Source of the DNA: Comamonas sp. SCN 67-35
GTDB lineage: Bacteria; Pseudomonadota; Gammaproteobacteria; Burkholderiales; Burkholderiaceae_C
Direction of reading: 5' to 3'
NCBI GenBank assembly: GCA_001725255.1
Contig: MEFV01000006.1
Coordinates: 1-64,000, forward strand
DNA length: 64,000 nucleotides
This document shows positions 43,715-53,520 of the stretch, one piece after another. A program made the position numbers and the translations under genes. The notes under the pieces are model-generated. The model searched no databases. It saw only the letters and a list, made by a program, of their open reading frames with translations, and was not told where the DNA came from. Position 1 is the first letter of the stretch; every line of letters begins with the position of its first letter.

Positions 43715-45322
43715 CTACCGATCGATCTGGGACGGATCGAGAAATTCCTGCGCATAGCGCAGATAGACCTTCTCGCCGACGAAAACATCGAAAAGATCGG
43801 GATCGATGTGCCCGCCGTCGCGCATGCCGTGCATGATGGAGAGCGCCTGCGACAGCTTCATGCCGTGCTTGTAGGGGCGGTCCGCGGCCGTCAGCGCCTC
43901 GAAGATGTCGGCGATGCCCATCATGCGCGCCTGCCATGACATCTGCTCGCGCGTGAGTCCGCGCGGGTAGCCTTTGCCGTCCATGCGCTCGTGGTGGCCA
44001 CCAGCGTACTCGGGCACGTTGCTCAGGTGGCGCGGCCACGGCAGGCTCTCGAGCATGCGTATCGTGCTCACGATGTGGTAATTGATGATGTCGCGTTCGG
44101 CCTGCGTGAGCGTGCCTTTGCGTATCGTCAGGTTTTCCATTTCATCGGCCGTGAGCAGCGCCGTGGGAACGCCTTCGGGGCTGCGCCAGTGGTGTTTTTC
44201 ACCGATACGCCGCACGCGCTCCTCGTCGGCGGCGGACATGGCTTCGCCCCCCTGATTGCAGGTCCGCAAAAAATCACGCTCCTCGTCGAGCTGCTGCACC
44301 TTGCCGCGCAGGTGCTCGGTCTGCGCGGCCTCGGCCGGTTCGTCCACACAGGGACGCAGCGCCAGCTGGCGGCGCAGCGCATCGATTTCGGCGTCGCGCT
44401 TGAGCACCTCGAAGCGCGTATCGACGAGGCCGATCCGGTCGTGGATCGTCTGCAGCTTGGTCGCCTTGTCCACCACGTGCACGGGCGTCGTGATCTTGCC
44501 GCAGTCGTGCAGCAGACCCGCCATCTTGAGTTCATAGCGATCGCGATCGGTCATCGTGAACGCGGCCAGCGGCCCCTGCGTGGCGGCATGCGCGGCTTCC
44601 GCCAGCATCATCGTGAGCCGGGGCACCCTCTGGCAATGGCCACCGGTATAGGGCGATTTCTCGTCGATCGCCTGATTGATCAGGTTGACGAAGGATTCGA
44701 AGAGCTGTTCCAGCTGGTCGATCAGCAGCCGGTTGGTGAGCGCGATCGCCGCCTGCGACGAAAGCGACTCGGCGATGCGCTGCTCGGCCGGCGAGAACGA
44801 GCGCACGGCACCCGTGAGCCCATCGGTGGCGTTGATGAGCTGCAACACGCCGATGATCTCGCCATCGTGGTTCTTCAGCGGGACGGTGAGGAAGGAGCGC
44901 GACCGGTAGCCCGTGCGCGCATCGAAGGCACGCGTGCCCGAGAAATCGAAGCGCGTGCTGTCGTAGGCGTCGTCGATGGCGATCGTGGTGTCATGCACCG
45001 CCGCATGCACGGCCACCAGGTGTTCGTTGGGCGAGCCGTCCGGCAGGTACAGGGGCAGCAGCGGAAGATGCAGCGGCTCCTCACCCTGTCCGCCCCTGCG
45101 CACCTGCAGAGAGTGCGTGCGCATGAGCACGAAACGCAGCGCGCCGCGATCTTCAGTCATGCGGTAGAGCGTGCCGCCATCGGCGCCCGTCAAGGCCTGC
45201 GCGGCGTCCAGAATCAGTTCGAGCAGGCGGCCGAGGTCACGCTCGCGTGACAACGCCGCGCCCACTTCGTTGAGCTGCTCCAACCGCCCGAGCAGCGAGC
45301 GCAAGTCCTCTTTCTCTGCCAT
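43715..45322 (-). CDS. GAF/HD-GYP domain protein (probable c-di-GMP phosphodiesterase)
   Basis: The 535-residue cytosolic protein has a coiled-coil start, a GAF domain (about 28-195) and an HD-GYP domain. The HD pair is at 272-273 (LLHDCGKITTP) and the family's second motif is HHERMDGKGYPRGL, both intact, so it should hydrolyse cyclic di-GMP. An insertion of about 100 residues (295-395) separates the two halves of the catalytic domain and includes a Glu-rich segment. GGAGG precedes the ATG at 45322, making it preferable to 45346. Confidence 0.88.
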   Translation of the reverse strand: MAEKEDLRSLLGRLEQLNEVGAALSRERDLGRLLELILDAAQALTGADGGTLYRMTEDRGALRFVLMRTHSLQVRRGGQGEEPLHLPLLPLYLPDGSPNEHLVAVHAAVHDTTIAIDDAYDSTRFDFSGTRAFDARTGYRSRSFLTVPLKNHDGEIIGVLQLINATDGLTGAVRSFSPAEQRIAESLSSQAAIALTNRLLIDQLEQLFESFVNLINQAIDEKSPYTGGHCQRVPRLTMMLAEAAHAATQGPLAAFTMTDRDRYELKMAGLLHDCGKITTPVHVVDKATKLQTIHDRIGLVDTRFEVLKRDAEIDALRRQLALRPCVDEPAEAAQTEHLRGKVQQLDEERDFLRTCNQGGEAMSAADEERVRRIGEKHHWRSPEGVPTALLTADEMENLTIRKGTLTQAERDIINYHIVSTIRMLESLPWPRHLSNVPEYAGGHHERMDGKGYPRGLTREQMSWQARMMGIADIFEALTAADRPYKHGMKLSQALSIMHGMRDGGHIDPDLFDVFVGEKVYLRYAQEFLDPSQIDR

Positions 45323-45369
45323 GGCCCCCTCCGAGAGAGCTGCCATGGTAGCGTCAAAGCTCTGGGTGA

Positions 45370-46701
45370 TCAGCCCCTGAGCGAGTCGGCAAGCCGCCGC
45401 GCGCAGCGATCGGCCTGCTCGGGATCGGGGGATTCCACCATGATGCGCAGCAGCGGCTCGGTGCCGCTCGCGCGAATCAGCACCCTGCCCTGATGGCCGA
45501 GTTCGTGCTCCACCTGCGCTGTGACGCGAGCGAGCTCGGTGCTCGCTTTCCAGTCCTGATGGGGATTGAGGCGCACGTTGAGCAGCACCTGCGGGTACAG
45601 CGTCACCCCTTCGAGCAGCTGCGCCAGCGTCATGCCGCGTTCCACGCAGGCGGCCAGCACCTGCAAGGCGCTCACCAGGCCATCGCCCGTGCTGTGCTTG
45701 TCCAGCATCAGCAGGTGGCCGGAAGCTTCACCCCCAAGCAGCCAGCCACGGCCAAGCAGCTCTTCCAGCACGTAGCGGTCCCCCACCCTGGCGCGCGCAA
45801 ACGCCACACCGCGCTCGGTGAGCGCGCGCTCCACGGCCATGTTGCTCATCAGCGTACCCACCACGCCAGGCACGGGTTCGCCCCGGCGCAGACGCTGCGC
45901 CGCCATCACGTACAGCAGCTCGTCGCCGTTGTACAGACGCCCGGCTGCATCCACCATCTGCAGCCGATCGGCATCGCCATCGAGCGCGATACCGAAGTCG
46001 GCATGATTGGCCTTGACCGAGCGCACCAGTGCATCCGGGTGTGTCGCGCCGACCTGGTCGTTGATGTTCAGCCCGTCAGGGGTACAGCCGATGGCGATGA
46101 CGTCCGCCCCCAGCTCATGGAACACCTTGGGGGCGATGTGGTAGGCCGCGCCATGCGCGGCATCGACGACGATCTTGAGCCCCTTGAGCGTCAACTGGTG
46201 CGGGAAGGTGCTCTTGCAGAATTCGATGTAGCGCCCGGCCGCGTCATCGAGCCGCCAGGCCCTGCCCAGTTCCGCCGCACCGACCCAGCCGGGCGCCTGC
46301 TCAAGCGCGGCTTCCACATCGAGCTCCCAGGCATCGGGCAGCTTGGAGCCCTGGGCGCTGAAAAACTTGATGCCGTTGTCAGCAAACGGGTTGTGGCTGG
46401 CACTGATGACCACGCCCAGATCGGCGCGCAGCGCCCGCGTGAGATAGGCCACGCCGGGTGTCGGCAAGGGGCCGAGCAGCACCACGTCCACGCCGGCCGA
46501 ATTCAGGCCCGATTCCAGCGCCGACTCGAGCATGTAACCCGAGATGCGCGTGTCCTTGCCGATCAGGACCCGCGGCCGCTGCCCGGCCTGCGCGAGCACC
46601 CGGCCCACTGCATGGCCCAGGCGCAGCACGAAGTCGGGCGTGATGGGTTCGCGCCCCACGGTGCCACGGATGCCGTCGGTGCCGAAATACCTGCGCGTCA
46701 C
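45370..46701 (-). CDS. glmM: Phosphoglucosamine mutase
   Basis: The 443-residue alpha-D-phosphohexomutase has the active-site serine loop [17 protein letters not shown], the Mg loop DGDADRL, the sugar loop GEASGH and a phosphate-binding [14 protein letters not shown]. It converts glucosamine-6-phosphate to glucosamine-1-phosphate for peptidoglycan and LPS. It begins with GTG at 46701, one base after the folP stop; no ATG is available in frame. This folP-glmM order after ftsH is conserved. Confidence 0.96.
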   Translation of the reverse strand: MTRRYFGTDGIRGTVGREPITPDFVLRLGHAVGRVLAQAGQRPRVLIGKDTRISGYMLESALESGLNSAGVDVVLLGPLPTPGVAYLTRALRADLGVVISASHNPFADNGIKFFSAQGSKLPDAWELDVEAALEQAPGWVGAAELGRAWRLDDAAGRYIEFCKSTFPHQLTLKGLKIVVDAAHGAAYHIAPKVFHELGADVIAIGCTPDGLNINDQVGATHPDALVRSVKANHADFGIALDGDADRLQMVDAAGRLYNGDELLYVMAAQRLRRGEPVPGVVGTLMSNMAVERALTERGVAFARARVGDRYVLEELLGRGWLLGGEASGHLLMLDKHSTGDGLVSALQVLAACVERGMTLAQLLEGVTLYPQVLLNVRLNPHQDWKASTELARVTAQVEHELGHQGRVLIRASGTEPLLRIMVESPDPEQADRCARRLADSLRG

Positions 46702-46702
46702 T

Positions 46703-47554
46703 TCATTGCCCCCTCTGACCCGATGAAGCCTGTTCCTGCACGGCCCGCCAGACGGCCAGCGCCGCCATGGTTTCTTTCACATCGTGCACGCGCACGACAG
46801 CGGCGCCGCCTTGCACGGCGAGCACGGCCGCGACCACGCTGGGACAAACGCGCTCATGCACCGGCAGGCCGGTCACCGCGCCCACGGAGGATTTGCGCGA
46901 CCAGCCCACGAGCAGCGGGCTGCCCAGTACCCGCAGCTCGCCCTGACGGGCCAGCAAGGCGAAATTCTGCTCCACCGTCTTGCCGAAACCCACGCCGGGG
47001 TCCAAGGTCAGGCGCTCGCGCGCGACACCCATCGATTGCAGCTGCCGCGCTCGGTCTCCCAGAAAGGCGCGGACCTGATCGACGGCATCCCCCGGCATGG
47101 GCACAAGCTGCATGGTCTGCGGCTCGCCATGCATGTGCATCAGGCAGATGCCGCACGAGCCCTGCTCCGCCACGACCTGCGCGGCACCCGGCTGGCGCAG
47201 CGCCCAGATGTCGTTGATGATGTCCACGCCCAGATCCAGCACCCGCTGCATCACCTGTGGCTTGTAGGTATCGACCGACACCGGCACGCCCAGCGTCAAG
47301 GCCGCGCGCGCGACAGGCAGCACCCGTGCCAGTTCTTCATCCAGCGGCAGCGGCGGGCTGCCCGGGCGCGTCGATTCGCCACCGATATCCAGCATGTCCG
47401 CGCCATCGAGAACCAGCCGCTCGCAATGCGCGATGGCCGCCGCGGCGCTCGCATGCTCGCCTCCGTCGGAAAACGAATCCGGCGTGACATTGACGATGCC
47501 CATCACGCGCGGGCGCGACAGGTCGATTTGAAAACGTGTGGTCTGCCAGTGCAT
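46703..47554 (-). CDS. folP: Dihydropteroate synthase
   Basis: This 283-residue TIM-barrel enzyme has [45 protein letters not shown] and the closing VRVHDV. It joins p-aminobenzoate to the pterin diphosphate in folate synthesis and is the sulfonamide target. The ATG at 47554 (MHWQTTRF) matches the family start. An ATG at 47584 would fall within the ftsH terminator. Confidence 0.95.
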   Translation of the reverse strand: MHWQTTRFQIDLSRPRVMGIVNVTPDSFSDGGEHASAAAAIAHCERLVLDGADMLDIGGESTRPGSPPLPLDEELARVLPVARAALTLGVPVSVDTYKPQVMQRVLDLGVDIINDIWALRQPGAAQVVAEQGSCGICLMHMHGEPQTMQLVPMPGDAVDQVRAFLGDRARQLQSMGVARERLTLDPGVGFGKTVEQNFALLARQGELRVLGSPLLVGWSRKSSVGAVTGLPVHERVCPSVVAAVLAVQGGAAVVRVHDVKETMAALAVWRAVQEQASSGQRGQ

Positions 47555-47568
47555 GGGAAGACATGGAA

Positions 47569-47598
47569 AAGGCCGACTGCTCACAGTCGGCCTTCAGG
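47569..47598 (-). terminator. Intrinsic terminator after ftsH
   Basis: AAGGCCGACTG and CAGTCGGCCTT pair perfectly over 11 bp with a 4-nt loop; on the minus strand the hairpin is followed by TT. It lies between the ftsH stop and the folP start, so rlmE-ftsH and folP-glmM are separate or attenuated units. Confidence 0.75.
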
Positions 47599-47610
47599 GA
47601 TGGGTCGGCT

Positions 47611-49527
47611 TCACGCCACCGTGGGCGCAGGGTCGGTCTTGACCGGGGGCGGATTGCCCGGGCCGCTGCCGCCGGAGGGCGGCGTGCGCGGCGTCCAGTC
47701 CTTGGGCGGGCGCGGATCCTTGCCCGCCATGATGTCGTCGAGCTGCTCCATGTCTATGGTTTCCCAGTCGAGCAGCGCCTTGGCCATGGCGTGCATCTTG
47801 TCCTGATTGCCCTCGATCAGCCCGCGCGCCAGCGTGTACTGTTCGTCGATGATGCGGCGCACCTCGGCATCGACCTTCTGCATGGTCTCTTCCGAGATGT
47901 TGGTCGTCTTGGTGACCGAGCGGCCCAGGAACACCTCGCCTTCGTTCTCGGCATAGACCATGGTGCCGAGCGCCTCGCTCATGCCGTACTTCGTCACCAT
48001 GTCGCGCGCCAGGTTGGTCGCGCGCTCGAAGTCGTTGCTCGCGCCCGTCGTCATCTGGTGCATGAAGACTTCCTCGGCGATGCGCCCGCCAAACAGCATG
48101 GCGATCTGGTTGAGCATGTACTCCTTGTCGTAGGAATAGCGGTCGTTCTCGGGCAAGGCCATGGTCACGCCCAGCGCCCGGCCGCGCGGGATGATCGTGA
48201 CCTTGTGCACCGGATCGCACTTGGGCAGCAGGCGCCCGATCAGCGCGTGGCCGCTCTCGTGGTAGGCGGTGTTGCGCCGCTCCTCCTCGGGCATCACCAT
48301 GCTCTTCCTCTCGGGGCCCATGATGATCTTGTCCTTGGCCTTCTCGAAGTCCTGCATCTCGACCACGCGCGCATTGCGCCGCGCGGCCATCAGCGCCGCT
48401 TCGTTGCACAGGTTGGCCAGATCGGCACCGCTCATGCCCGGCGTGCCGCGCGCGATGATGCCGGGGTTCACGTCCTGGCCCACCGGAATCTTGCGCATGT
48501 GCACGTTCAGGATCTGCTCGCGCCCGCGGATGTCGGGCAGCGTGACATAGACCTGGCGGTCGAAGCGCCCCGGGCGCAGCAGGGCCTGGTCGAGGATGTC
48601 CGGCCGGTTGGTGGCAGCCACGACGATCACGCCGAGGTTGGTCTCGAAGCCGTCCATCTCGACCAGCATCTGGTTGAGCGTCTGCTCGCGCTCGTCGTTG
48701 CCGCCGCCCAGGCCCGCGCCGCGCTGGCGGCCGACGGCATCGATTTCGTCGATGAAGATGATGCAGGGGGCGTTTTTCTTGGCGTTCTCGAACATGTCGC
48801 GCACGCGCGCGGCGCCCACGCCGACGAACATTTCGACGAAGTCCGAGCCCGAGATGCTGAAGAACGGCACCTTGGCCTCGCCGGCGATGGACTTGGCCAG
48901 CAGCGTCTTGCCGGTGCCGGGCGGCCCCACCAGCAGCAGGCCGCGCGGAATGCGCCCGCCCAGCTTCTGGTACTTTTGCGGATCTTTCAGGAAATCCACG
49001 ACCTCCTGCACCTCTTCCTTGGCCTCGTCGCAGCCGGCGACATCCGCGAAGGTGATGGTGTTGTTGTTCTCGTCGAGCATGCGCGCCTTGGACTTGCCGA
49101 AGCTGAACGCGCCGCCCTTGCCGCCGCCCTGCATCTGTCGCATGAAGTAAATCCATACGCCGATCAGGAGCAGCATCGGCCCCCAGCTCACGAGCAAGGT
49201 CATCAGGAGCGAGCCTTCCTCGCGCGGCTTCACATCGAATTTGACGTCGTGATCAATCAGATCACCGACCAGACCGCGGTCAAGATAGGTGGCCGTGGTG
49301 CGTATGCGCCGGTCGTCGGTGGTCAGCGCCACGATCTCGGTGCCGCCGGGCCCTTCCTGAATGGTGGCCGAACGAATGTGGTTGTTGCGCACCTGTTCCA
49401 GAAAATCGGAATAGCCGATCGCCCCGGCACCCATGGTGCTGCGGGTATCGAATTGCCTGAACACGGTGAACAGCACCATGGCGACGACGAGCCACACGGC
49501 AATTTTGGAAAACCACTGATTGTTCAA
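47611..49527 (-). CDS. ftsH: ATP-dependent zinc metalloprotease FtsH
   Basis: The 638-residue membrane protease has two N-terminal helices around a periplasmic domain, an AAA+ domain with [20 protein letters not shown] and the SRH region, and a protease domain with the zinc motif HESGHA. It degrades unassembled membrane proteins and regulators. No ATG fits the N-terminus. GGAG lies 6 nt before a TTG at 49527 that gives the family's usual NNQWFSK start; two further TTG codons upstream (49533, 49539) are less well placed. The C-terminal tail is Pro/Gly-rich. Confidence 0.95.
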   Translation of the reverse strand: MNNQWFSKIAVWLVVAMVLFTVFRQFDTRSTMGAGAIGYSDFLEQVRNNHIRSATIQEGPGGTEIVALTTDDRRIRTTATYLDRGLVGDLIDHDVKFDVKPREEGSLLMTLLVSWGPMLLLIGVWIYFMRQMQGGGKGGAFSFGKSKARMLDENNNTITFADVAGCDEAKEEVQEVVDFLKDPQKYQKLGGRIPRGLLLVGPPGTGKTLLAKSIAGEAKVPFFSISGSDFVEMFVGVGAARVRDMFENAKKNAPCIIFIDEIDAVGRQRGAGLGGGNDEREQTLNQMLVEMDGFETNLGVIVVAATNRPDILDQALLRPGRFDRQVYVTLPDIRGREQILNVHMRKIPVGQDVNPGIIARGTPGMSGADLANLCNEAALMAARRNARVVEMQDFEKAKDKIIMGPERKSMVMPEEERRNTAYHESGHALIGRLLPKCDPVHKVTIIPRGRALGVTMALPENDRYSYDKEYMLNQIAMLFGGRIAEEVFMHQMTTGASNDFERATNLARDMVTKYGMSEALGTMVYAENEGEVFLGRSVTKTTNISEETMQKVDAEVRRIIDEQYTLARGLIEGNQDKMHAMAKALLDWETIDMEQLDDIMAGKDPRPPKDWTPRTPPSGGSGPGNPPPVKTDPAPTVA

Positions 49528-49644
49528 GCGCAACTCCAACTGAAGCGGCTACACGCACCGCCAAGCAACTTTCCACGGCAATTGGGGGTCATTGTAGGCG
49601 TTTCAACCCATCAAAACCCGCGGCAACCCCGGTGGCGAACAGGT

Positions 49645-50298
49645 TCAACGCAGGCCCAGGCCCACCAGATAGGTTTCGGTGGATTGGTCGCGCGAGGCCT
49701 TGGGTTTGATCACCTTGACGCTGCGAAAGTGCTCCCGGAACAATGCCACCAGCTGTGCATAGCCCTCGCCATGAAACACCTTGGCCACGAGCACGCCGTC
49801 TTTTTTCAGGTGCTGCACCGCAAAATCCACCGCCAGTTCCACCAGAAGCGAGATGCGCGCGGCATCGGCCGAGGCGATGCCGGAGAGATTGGGCGCCATG
49901 TCCGACATCACCACGTCCACGCCGCGCCCCTGCACCACTTCGTTGAGCTGCGCCAGAACCGCCTCTTCGCGGAAATCGCCCTGCAGAAAGTTCACCCCCT
50001 CGATGTGCTCCATGGGCAGCAGGTCAAGTGCGACGAGCTGACCATCGAGTGCGCCCACCGCCGCGCCCTCCGGGGCCAGTTGGCGACGCGCGTACTGGCT
50101 CCAGGCGCCTGGCGTGCTGCCCAGATCGACCACCACCTGCCCGGGCTTGAAGAGGTGCAGCCGCTCGTCGATCTCCTTGAGCTTGTAGGCGGCGCGCGCG
50201 CGGTAGCCTTCCTTGCGGGCCAGCCTGACCCACGGATCGGTGGCCTGCTGGTGCATCCACGCCTTGTTGACTTTTTTACTCTTGGTTTGGATCTTCAT
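49645..50298 (-). CDS. rlmE: 23S rRNA (uridine-2'-O-)-methyltransferase
   Basis: The 217-residue FtsJ/RrmJ protein begins with basic MKIQTKSKKVNKAW. Catalytic K-D-K-E residues are recognisable in RARAAYKLKEID, VMSDMAPNLSG, LVAKVFHGEG and STETYLVGLG, and the SAM site is VVDLGSTPGAWSQYA. It methylates U2552 of 23S rRNA. It is divergent from yhbY across 19 bp and upstream of ftsH, the conserved order. Confidence 0.95.
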   Translation of the reverse strand: MKIQTKSKKVNKAWMHQQATDPWVRLARKEGYRARAAYKLKEIDERLHLFKPGQVVVDLGSTPGAWSQYARRQLAPEGAAVGALDGQLVALDLLPMEHIEGVNFLQGDFREEAVLAQLNEVVQGRGVDVVMSDMAPNLSGIASADAARISLLVELAVDFAVQHLKKDGVLVAKVFHGEGYAQLVALFREHFRSVKVIKPKASRDQSTETYLVGLGLR

Positions 50299-50317
50299 CG
50301 GCAGGGATAATACGGCG

Positions 50318-50788
50318 ATGTCAAAAATTGTCTTGACTGCCGCCGAGCGGCGCGCTCACCGGGCCGAAGCCCACCACCTGGACCCCGTGGTCATGATCGG
50401 CAACGATGGTCTCACGGATGCCGTGCGCAAGGAAGTGGACGCGGCGCTGAACGCCCACGGGCTCATCAAGGTGCGCGTGTTCTGCGACGAACGCGGCGAA
50501 CGAGAAAGCATCTACGAGCGCCTGGCGGAAGAACTGGGCGCCGCGCCGGTACAGCACATCGGCAAGCTGCTGGTGCTCTGGCGCCCGATGCCGGAAAAAC
50601 ACAAAACCGTGGATGAAGACCGCAAGCCCGGGCCGCGCGATGTCAAGGTGCTCAAATTCGGCCGCCCAGGGCGGCGCCCCGAGGTCAAGCAATTGAAGGT
50701 GCTGGGCAACCAGCGCCTGACGGCCGGTGGGCAGATCAAGCGGGCCAAGCCCAAGCAGAAATCGATCAAGAAGCGCCAGGGCGACTGA
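50318..50788 (+). CDS. yhbY: CRM-domain RNA-binding protein YhbY
   Basis: The 156-residue protein has a CRM domain (1-95) with LTAAERRAHRAEAHHLDPVV, IGNDGLTDAV and the GxxG-type QHIGKLLVLWR. A basic, lysine-rich tail (KRAKPKQKSIKKRQGD) follows that E. coli YhbY lacks. It associates with pre-50S particles. The ATG at 50318 is chosen over an in-frame ATG at 50213 inside rlmE. Its stop overlaps the next start by one base (TGATG). Confidence 0.9.
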   Translation: MSKIVLTAAERRAHRAEAHHLDPVVMIGNDGLTDAVRKEVDAALNAHGLIKVRVFCDERGERESIYERLAEELGAAPVQHIGKLLVLWRPMPEKHKTVDEDRKPGPRDVKVLKFGRPGRRPEVKQLKVLGNQRLTAGGQIKRAKPKQKSIKKRQGD

Positions 50789-51540
50789 TGGCCGACATGC
50801 AGCGCCACATCCTGTGCATGAAATGGGGCACGAAGTACGGCCCCGAGTACGTCAATCGGCTCTATGCCATGGTGCGCCGCCACCTGACGGGCGATTTCAA
50901 CTTCGTCTGCCTGACGGATGACGCGCAGGGCGTGCGCGCCGAGGTGCAGTGCCTGCCGATTCCGCCGCTGAACCTGGAGCTCAAGCCCGGCCAGCGCGAC
51001 GGCGCCTGGAAGAAGCTGACCACGTTCGAGGCCGATCTGCACGGCCTCAAGGGCACGGCGCTGTTCCTCGATCTGGACGTGGTCATCGTCGGCTCGCTCG
51101 ACGATTTCTTCACCCAGAGCGGCGACTTTCTCATCATTCACGACTACCCGCGCTTCTGGCGCTTTGGCCAGCGCATCGTCGGCAATTCGTCGGTCTACCG
51201 CTTCGAGCTTGGCGCGCATGCCGACGTGCTGGCGCACTTTCGCGCGCACATGGACGAGGTGCGGCGCGCGCACCGCAACGAGCAGCGCTACCTCTCGCAC
51301 TTCCTGCACGGGCAGGGCAAGCTGGCCTACTGGCCCAGGGCCTGGTGCCCCAGTTTCAAATACGACTGCATCCCGACGTGGCCTAGCAACTACTGGCGCG
51401 AGCCGGCGGTACCCAAGGACGCACGCATCGTGATCTTTCACGGCGAGGTGAACCCGCCCGATGCGCTCGCGGGGCGGCGCAACAAGCGCTGGCACTACAT
51501 CCGGCCGGCGCGCTGGGTGGGCGAGGCCTGGGGCGGCTGA
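50788..51540 (+). CDS. Glycosyltransferase-like protein (GT-A fold)
   Basis: The 250-residue protein starts MADMQRHILCMKWGTKYGPE and has a DxD motif in ALFLDLDVVIVGSLDDFF, the arrangement of GT8-like GT-A glycosyltransferases, which use the DxD to hold Mn and a nucleotide sugar. C-terminal VIFHGEVNPPDA is also typical. There is no signal or membrane segment. Donor and acceptor unknown; the convergent neighbour is a Kdo hydroxylase, so a role in lipopolysaccharide is possible. It overlaps yhbY by one base. Confidence 0.72.
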   Translation: MADMQRHILCMKWGTKYGPEYVNRLYAMVRRHLTGDFNFVCLTDDAQGVRAEVQCLPIPPLNLELKPGQRDGAWKKLTTFEADLHGLKGTALFLDLDVVIVGSLDDFFTQSGDFLIIHDYPRFWRFGQRIVGNSSVYRFELGAHADVLAHFRAHMDEVRRAHRNEQRYLSHFLHGQGKLAYWPRAWCPSFKYDCIPTWPSNYWREPAVPKDARIVIFHGEVNPPDALAGRRNKRWHYIRPARWVGEAWGG

Positions 51541-51555
51541 AAAACGGGAAATATT

Positions 51556-51596
51556 GGCTCAAACGCTTGACAGTCAAGCGCCATCCGCTATCAATT
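51556..51596 (-). repeat. Dispersed 40-bp repeat, intergenic copy
   Basis: On the minus strand it reads TTGATAGCGGATGGCGCTTG and then TCAAGCGTTTGAGCC, near-identical in layout to the copy after gyrA. GCGCTTGA and TCAAGCG pair as a hairpin. The copy overlaps the kdoO stop codon. Confidence 0.65.
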
Positions 51597-52494
51597 ACGA
51601 TGATTTTCCCGTACCCGCCTCGACGCCGACCAAAGGTCGGCCCACCAGGCGCGTGAGGATCTGCAAGGGGCTGGCTGCAGGATTCACCTCGCGCCCCGGC
51701 GGCAGATGCAGCGTCTGCTCCACCATGTACTGTCCGCTCATGACCGCGTGCACCGCCGCATCGGAATAGCAGACCCAGCAGCTGCCGGCGGGAAACGGCG
51801 CGCGCCATTGCTCCCCCTGCGTCTGATAGGTCTCGTCGCGTTTCATCAGGTCGTGCAACTGCAGCATCAGGTGGTCGTACTCGCTGCGCAGCGACTTGGT
51901 GACGTGCAGCGCCTGCAGCGCCTTCGCCTGCCAGCGGCGATACGGCCTGGCCTGGGGCAGGAACTGGCGCGCCACCGATTCGAAATCCGCGCCCACGCGC
52001 CAGACGCGCGGCGCGCCGTCGGGGTTCACGTTGGCGAACACGCGCAGGATGCGCTCGCCGTAGTTGGGGCGCGTCGGGAAGGCGTCCACATGCAGCCGCT
52101 TGTCGTCGGCGCGCACCGACTGCCGGCGCGTTTCCACGTGGCGCGGACGAAAGCTCGTCGGCGCCACGCGCAGCGCGCCGCGGTATTCGGGGAAAAGCCC
52201 ATCGACCAGGGCCAGCGCCTGTGCTCTGAAGCGCCCCACCATCGCCGCCAGCCGCGCCTGCTCCTGCGCCGTGCCAGCCGCGCCCTTGAGCACGCCGTCC
52301 GCGCCCAGGCTCACGTTGCGCGATTTGGGCGCAAGCATGTCCTCGCGCAGCAGGGTCCGCTCGTCGGGCTCCAGTTCGAAGGCGAGGCGCGGGAACAGAA
52401 GCACCTTGCCTGATTCGACGGCCCGCGTCCACTCGGCGTGGGGCTCGGCCTTGTCCCACCCGGGCAGATCGAGTTCAACGATCGGAGATTCCAT
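51595..52494 (-). CDS. kdoO: Kdo 3-hydroxylase
   Basis: The 299-residue protein matches the Kdo hydroxylase family of Burkholderia and related bacteria: an Fe(II)/2-oxoglutarate dioxygenase that turns Kdo of the LPS core into Ko. Metal ligands H135 and D137 are in RLHVDAFP, the distal histidine in CYSDAAVHAVMSGQ (about 255), and NYGERILRVFANVNP is typical. The start ATG at 52494 overlaps the preceding DUF4149 gene by 20 nt. Longer reading would add 39 Cys/Pro-rich residues that look non-coding. Confidence 0.87.
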   Translation of the reverse strand: MESPIVELDLPGWDKAEPHAEWTRAVESGKVLLFPRLAFELEPDERTLLREDMLAPKSRNVSLGADGVLKGAAGTAQEQARLAAMVGRFRAQALALVDGLFPEYRGALRVAPTSFRPRHVETRRQSVRADDKRLHVDAFPTRPNYGERILRVFANVNPDGAPRVWRVGADFESVARQFLPQARPYRRWQAKALQALHVTKSLRSEYDHLMLQLHDLMKRDETYQTQGEQWRAPFPAGSCWVCYSDAAVHAVMSGQYMVEQTLHLPPGREVNPAASPLQILTRLVGRPLVGVEAGTGKSS

Positions 52495-52915
52495 GGCCTG
52501 CCGCCTCCCGCGGACCGGTGAGTTGCCACAGCACGATGGTGGCGCACAGCCACTGCCCCACGTACAGGCCGGTGGCGATGTTGTGCCACAGCCGCACGCC
52601 ATGGTAGGCAATGACGCGCGGCGCCACGCCGAACTGCAGCACGAAGGCCAGCAGCATGCCCAGGATCACAAAAACAAGAGCTGCTCGCGCCCACGGTGCA
52701 AAGGTCTCAGAATGTTTCCGCCTTGAAATTACCAGTAGCAAAGCGCAACAAGCTATTGAAATATAAGTCTGGGCCTCAAACAGGCTGGCCGCCACGTACC
52801 CCGCCAGCATCCTCTGCGGGATGCGCATGAAGACCAGCGGCACGGCCACGAAGCCGATCACCGACAGGCTGCTCCACCACAGGGCGGCGGCAAAGACCGG
52901 CAGGCGCTCGAACAT
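52475..52915 (-). CDS. DUF4149 membrane protein
   Basis: The 146-residue protein has four hydrophobic segments (about 5-30, 45-65, 75-98, 115-133) and the family's LFEAQTYISIACC and GVRLWHNIATGLYV motifs (TMEM205-like). Function is unknown. It sits 2 nt downstream of greA, as in other Burkholderiales, and overlaps kdoO. The codons for YISIACCALLLVIS carry a sequence resembling the dispersed repeat (52724-52766). Confidence 0.82.
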   Translation of the reverse strand: MFERLPVFAAALWWSSLSVIGFVAVPLVFMRIPQRMLAGYVAASLFEAQTYISIACCALLLVISRRKHSETFAPWARAALVFVILGMLLAFVLQFGVAPRVIAYHGVRLWHNIATGLYVGQWLCATIVLWQLTGPREAAGHGISDR

Positions 52916-52917
52916 CG

Positions 52918-53394
52918 TCAGACGTAGCGCACGGCCACGACTTCGTAGGAGCGCACGCCGCCCGGCGCCTGCACGTCGGCCGTGTCACCCACTTCCTTGC
53001 CGATGAGCGCGCGGGCAATCGGGCTGCCGATGTTGATCAGGCCATGCTTCAGATCGGCCTCGTCCTCGCCGACGATCTGGTAGGTCACCGCATCGCCCGA
53101 ATCCACGTCCTCCAGATCGACCGTGGCGCCGAACACCACGCGGCCTTCGGCATCCACCGTGGCCGGGTCGATGATCTGCGCCGCCGAGAGCTTGCCTTCG
53201 ATCTCGGCGATGCGCCCCTCAATGAAGCCCTGATGGTCCTTGGCCGCGTCGTACTCGGCGTTCTCGCTCAGATCGCCCTGCGCACGCGCTTCCGCGATCG
53301 CGGCGATGACGGCCGGGCGCTCCTTGGTCTTGAGCCGCTGCAGTTCGGCCTTGAGTTTTTCCGCGCCGCGCTTGGTGATGGGAAGGGTAGCCAT
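52918..53394 (-). CDS. greA: Transcription elongation factor GreA
   Basis: The 158-residue protein has an N-terminal coiled coil with the acidic tip [14 protein letters not shown] and a C-terminal FKBP-like domain ([16 protein letters not shown]). It stimulates RNA polymerase to cleave backtracked RNA. It begins a short operon with DUF4149 and kdoO, divergent from the chaC-like gene. Confidence 0.97.
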   Translation of the reverse strand: MATLPITKRGAEKLKAELQRLKTKERPAVIAAIAEARAQGDLSENAEYDAAKDHQGFIEGRIAEIEGKLSAAQIIDPATVDAEGRVVFGATVDLEDVDSGDAVTYQIVGEDEADLKHGLINIGSPIARALIGKEVGDTADVQAPGGVRSYEVVAVRYV

Positions 53395-53468
53395 GACAAA
53401 TCACACCGATAACGAAACCAAAACAAGAGACCACCTGCGTACAGCGCAGATGGCCCCGTGGATATGGC

Positions 53469-53496
53469 ATTCTAGTTCGCGGCGGCGGCCTAGAAT
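53469..53496. promoter_or_regulatory. Mirror-image TAGAAT elements between greA and chaC-like gene
   Basis: ATTCTAG (53469-53475) and CTAGAAT (53490-53496) are perfect inverted repeats. Each gives TAGAAT, a good -10 hexamer, pointing towards one of the two divergent genes. No convincing -35 partners are seen. Confidence 0.35.
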
Positions 53497-53520
53497 CGTC
53501 CCGATCCCGCCGTTGCCCTC

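Noticed and set aside
47536..50310. 924-codon plus-strand frame opposite ftsH and rlmE
   Set aside because: Shadow frame; ftsH and rlmE motifs are on the minus strand and a terminator lies at its start.
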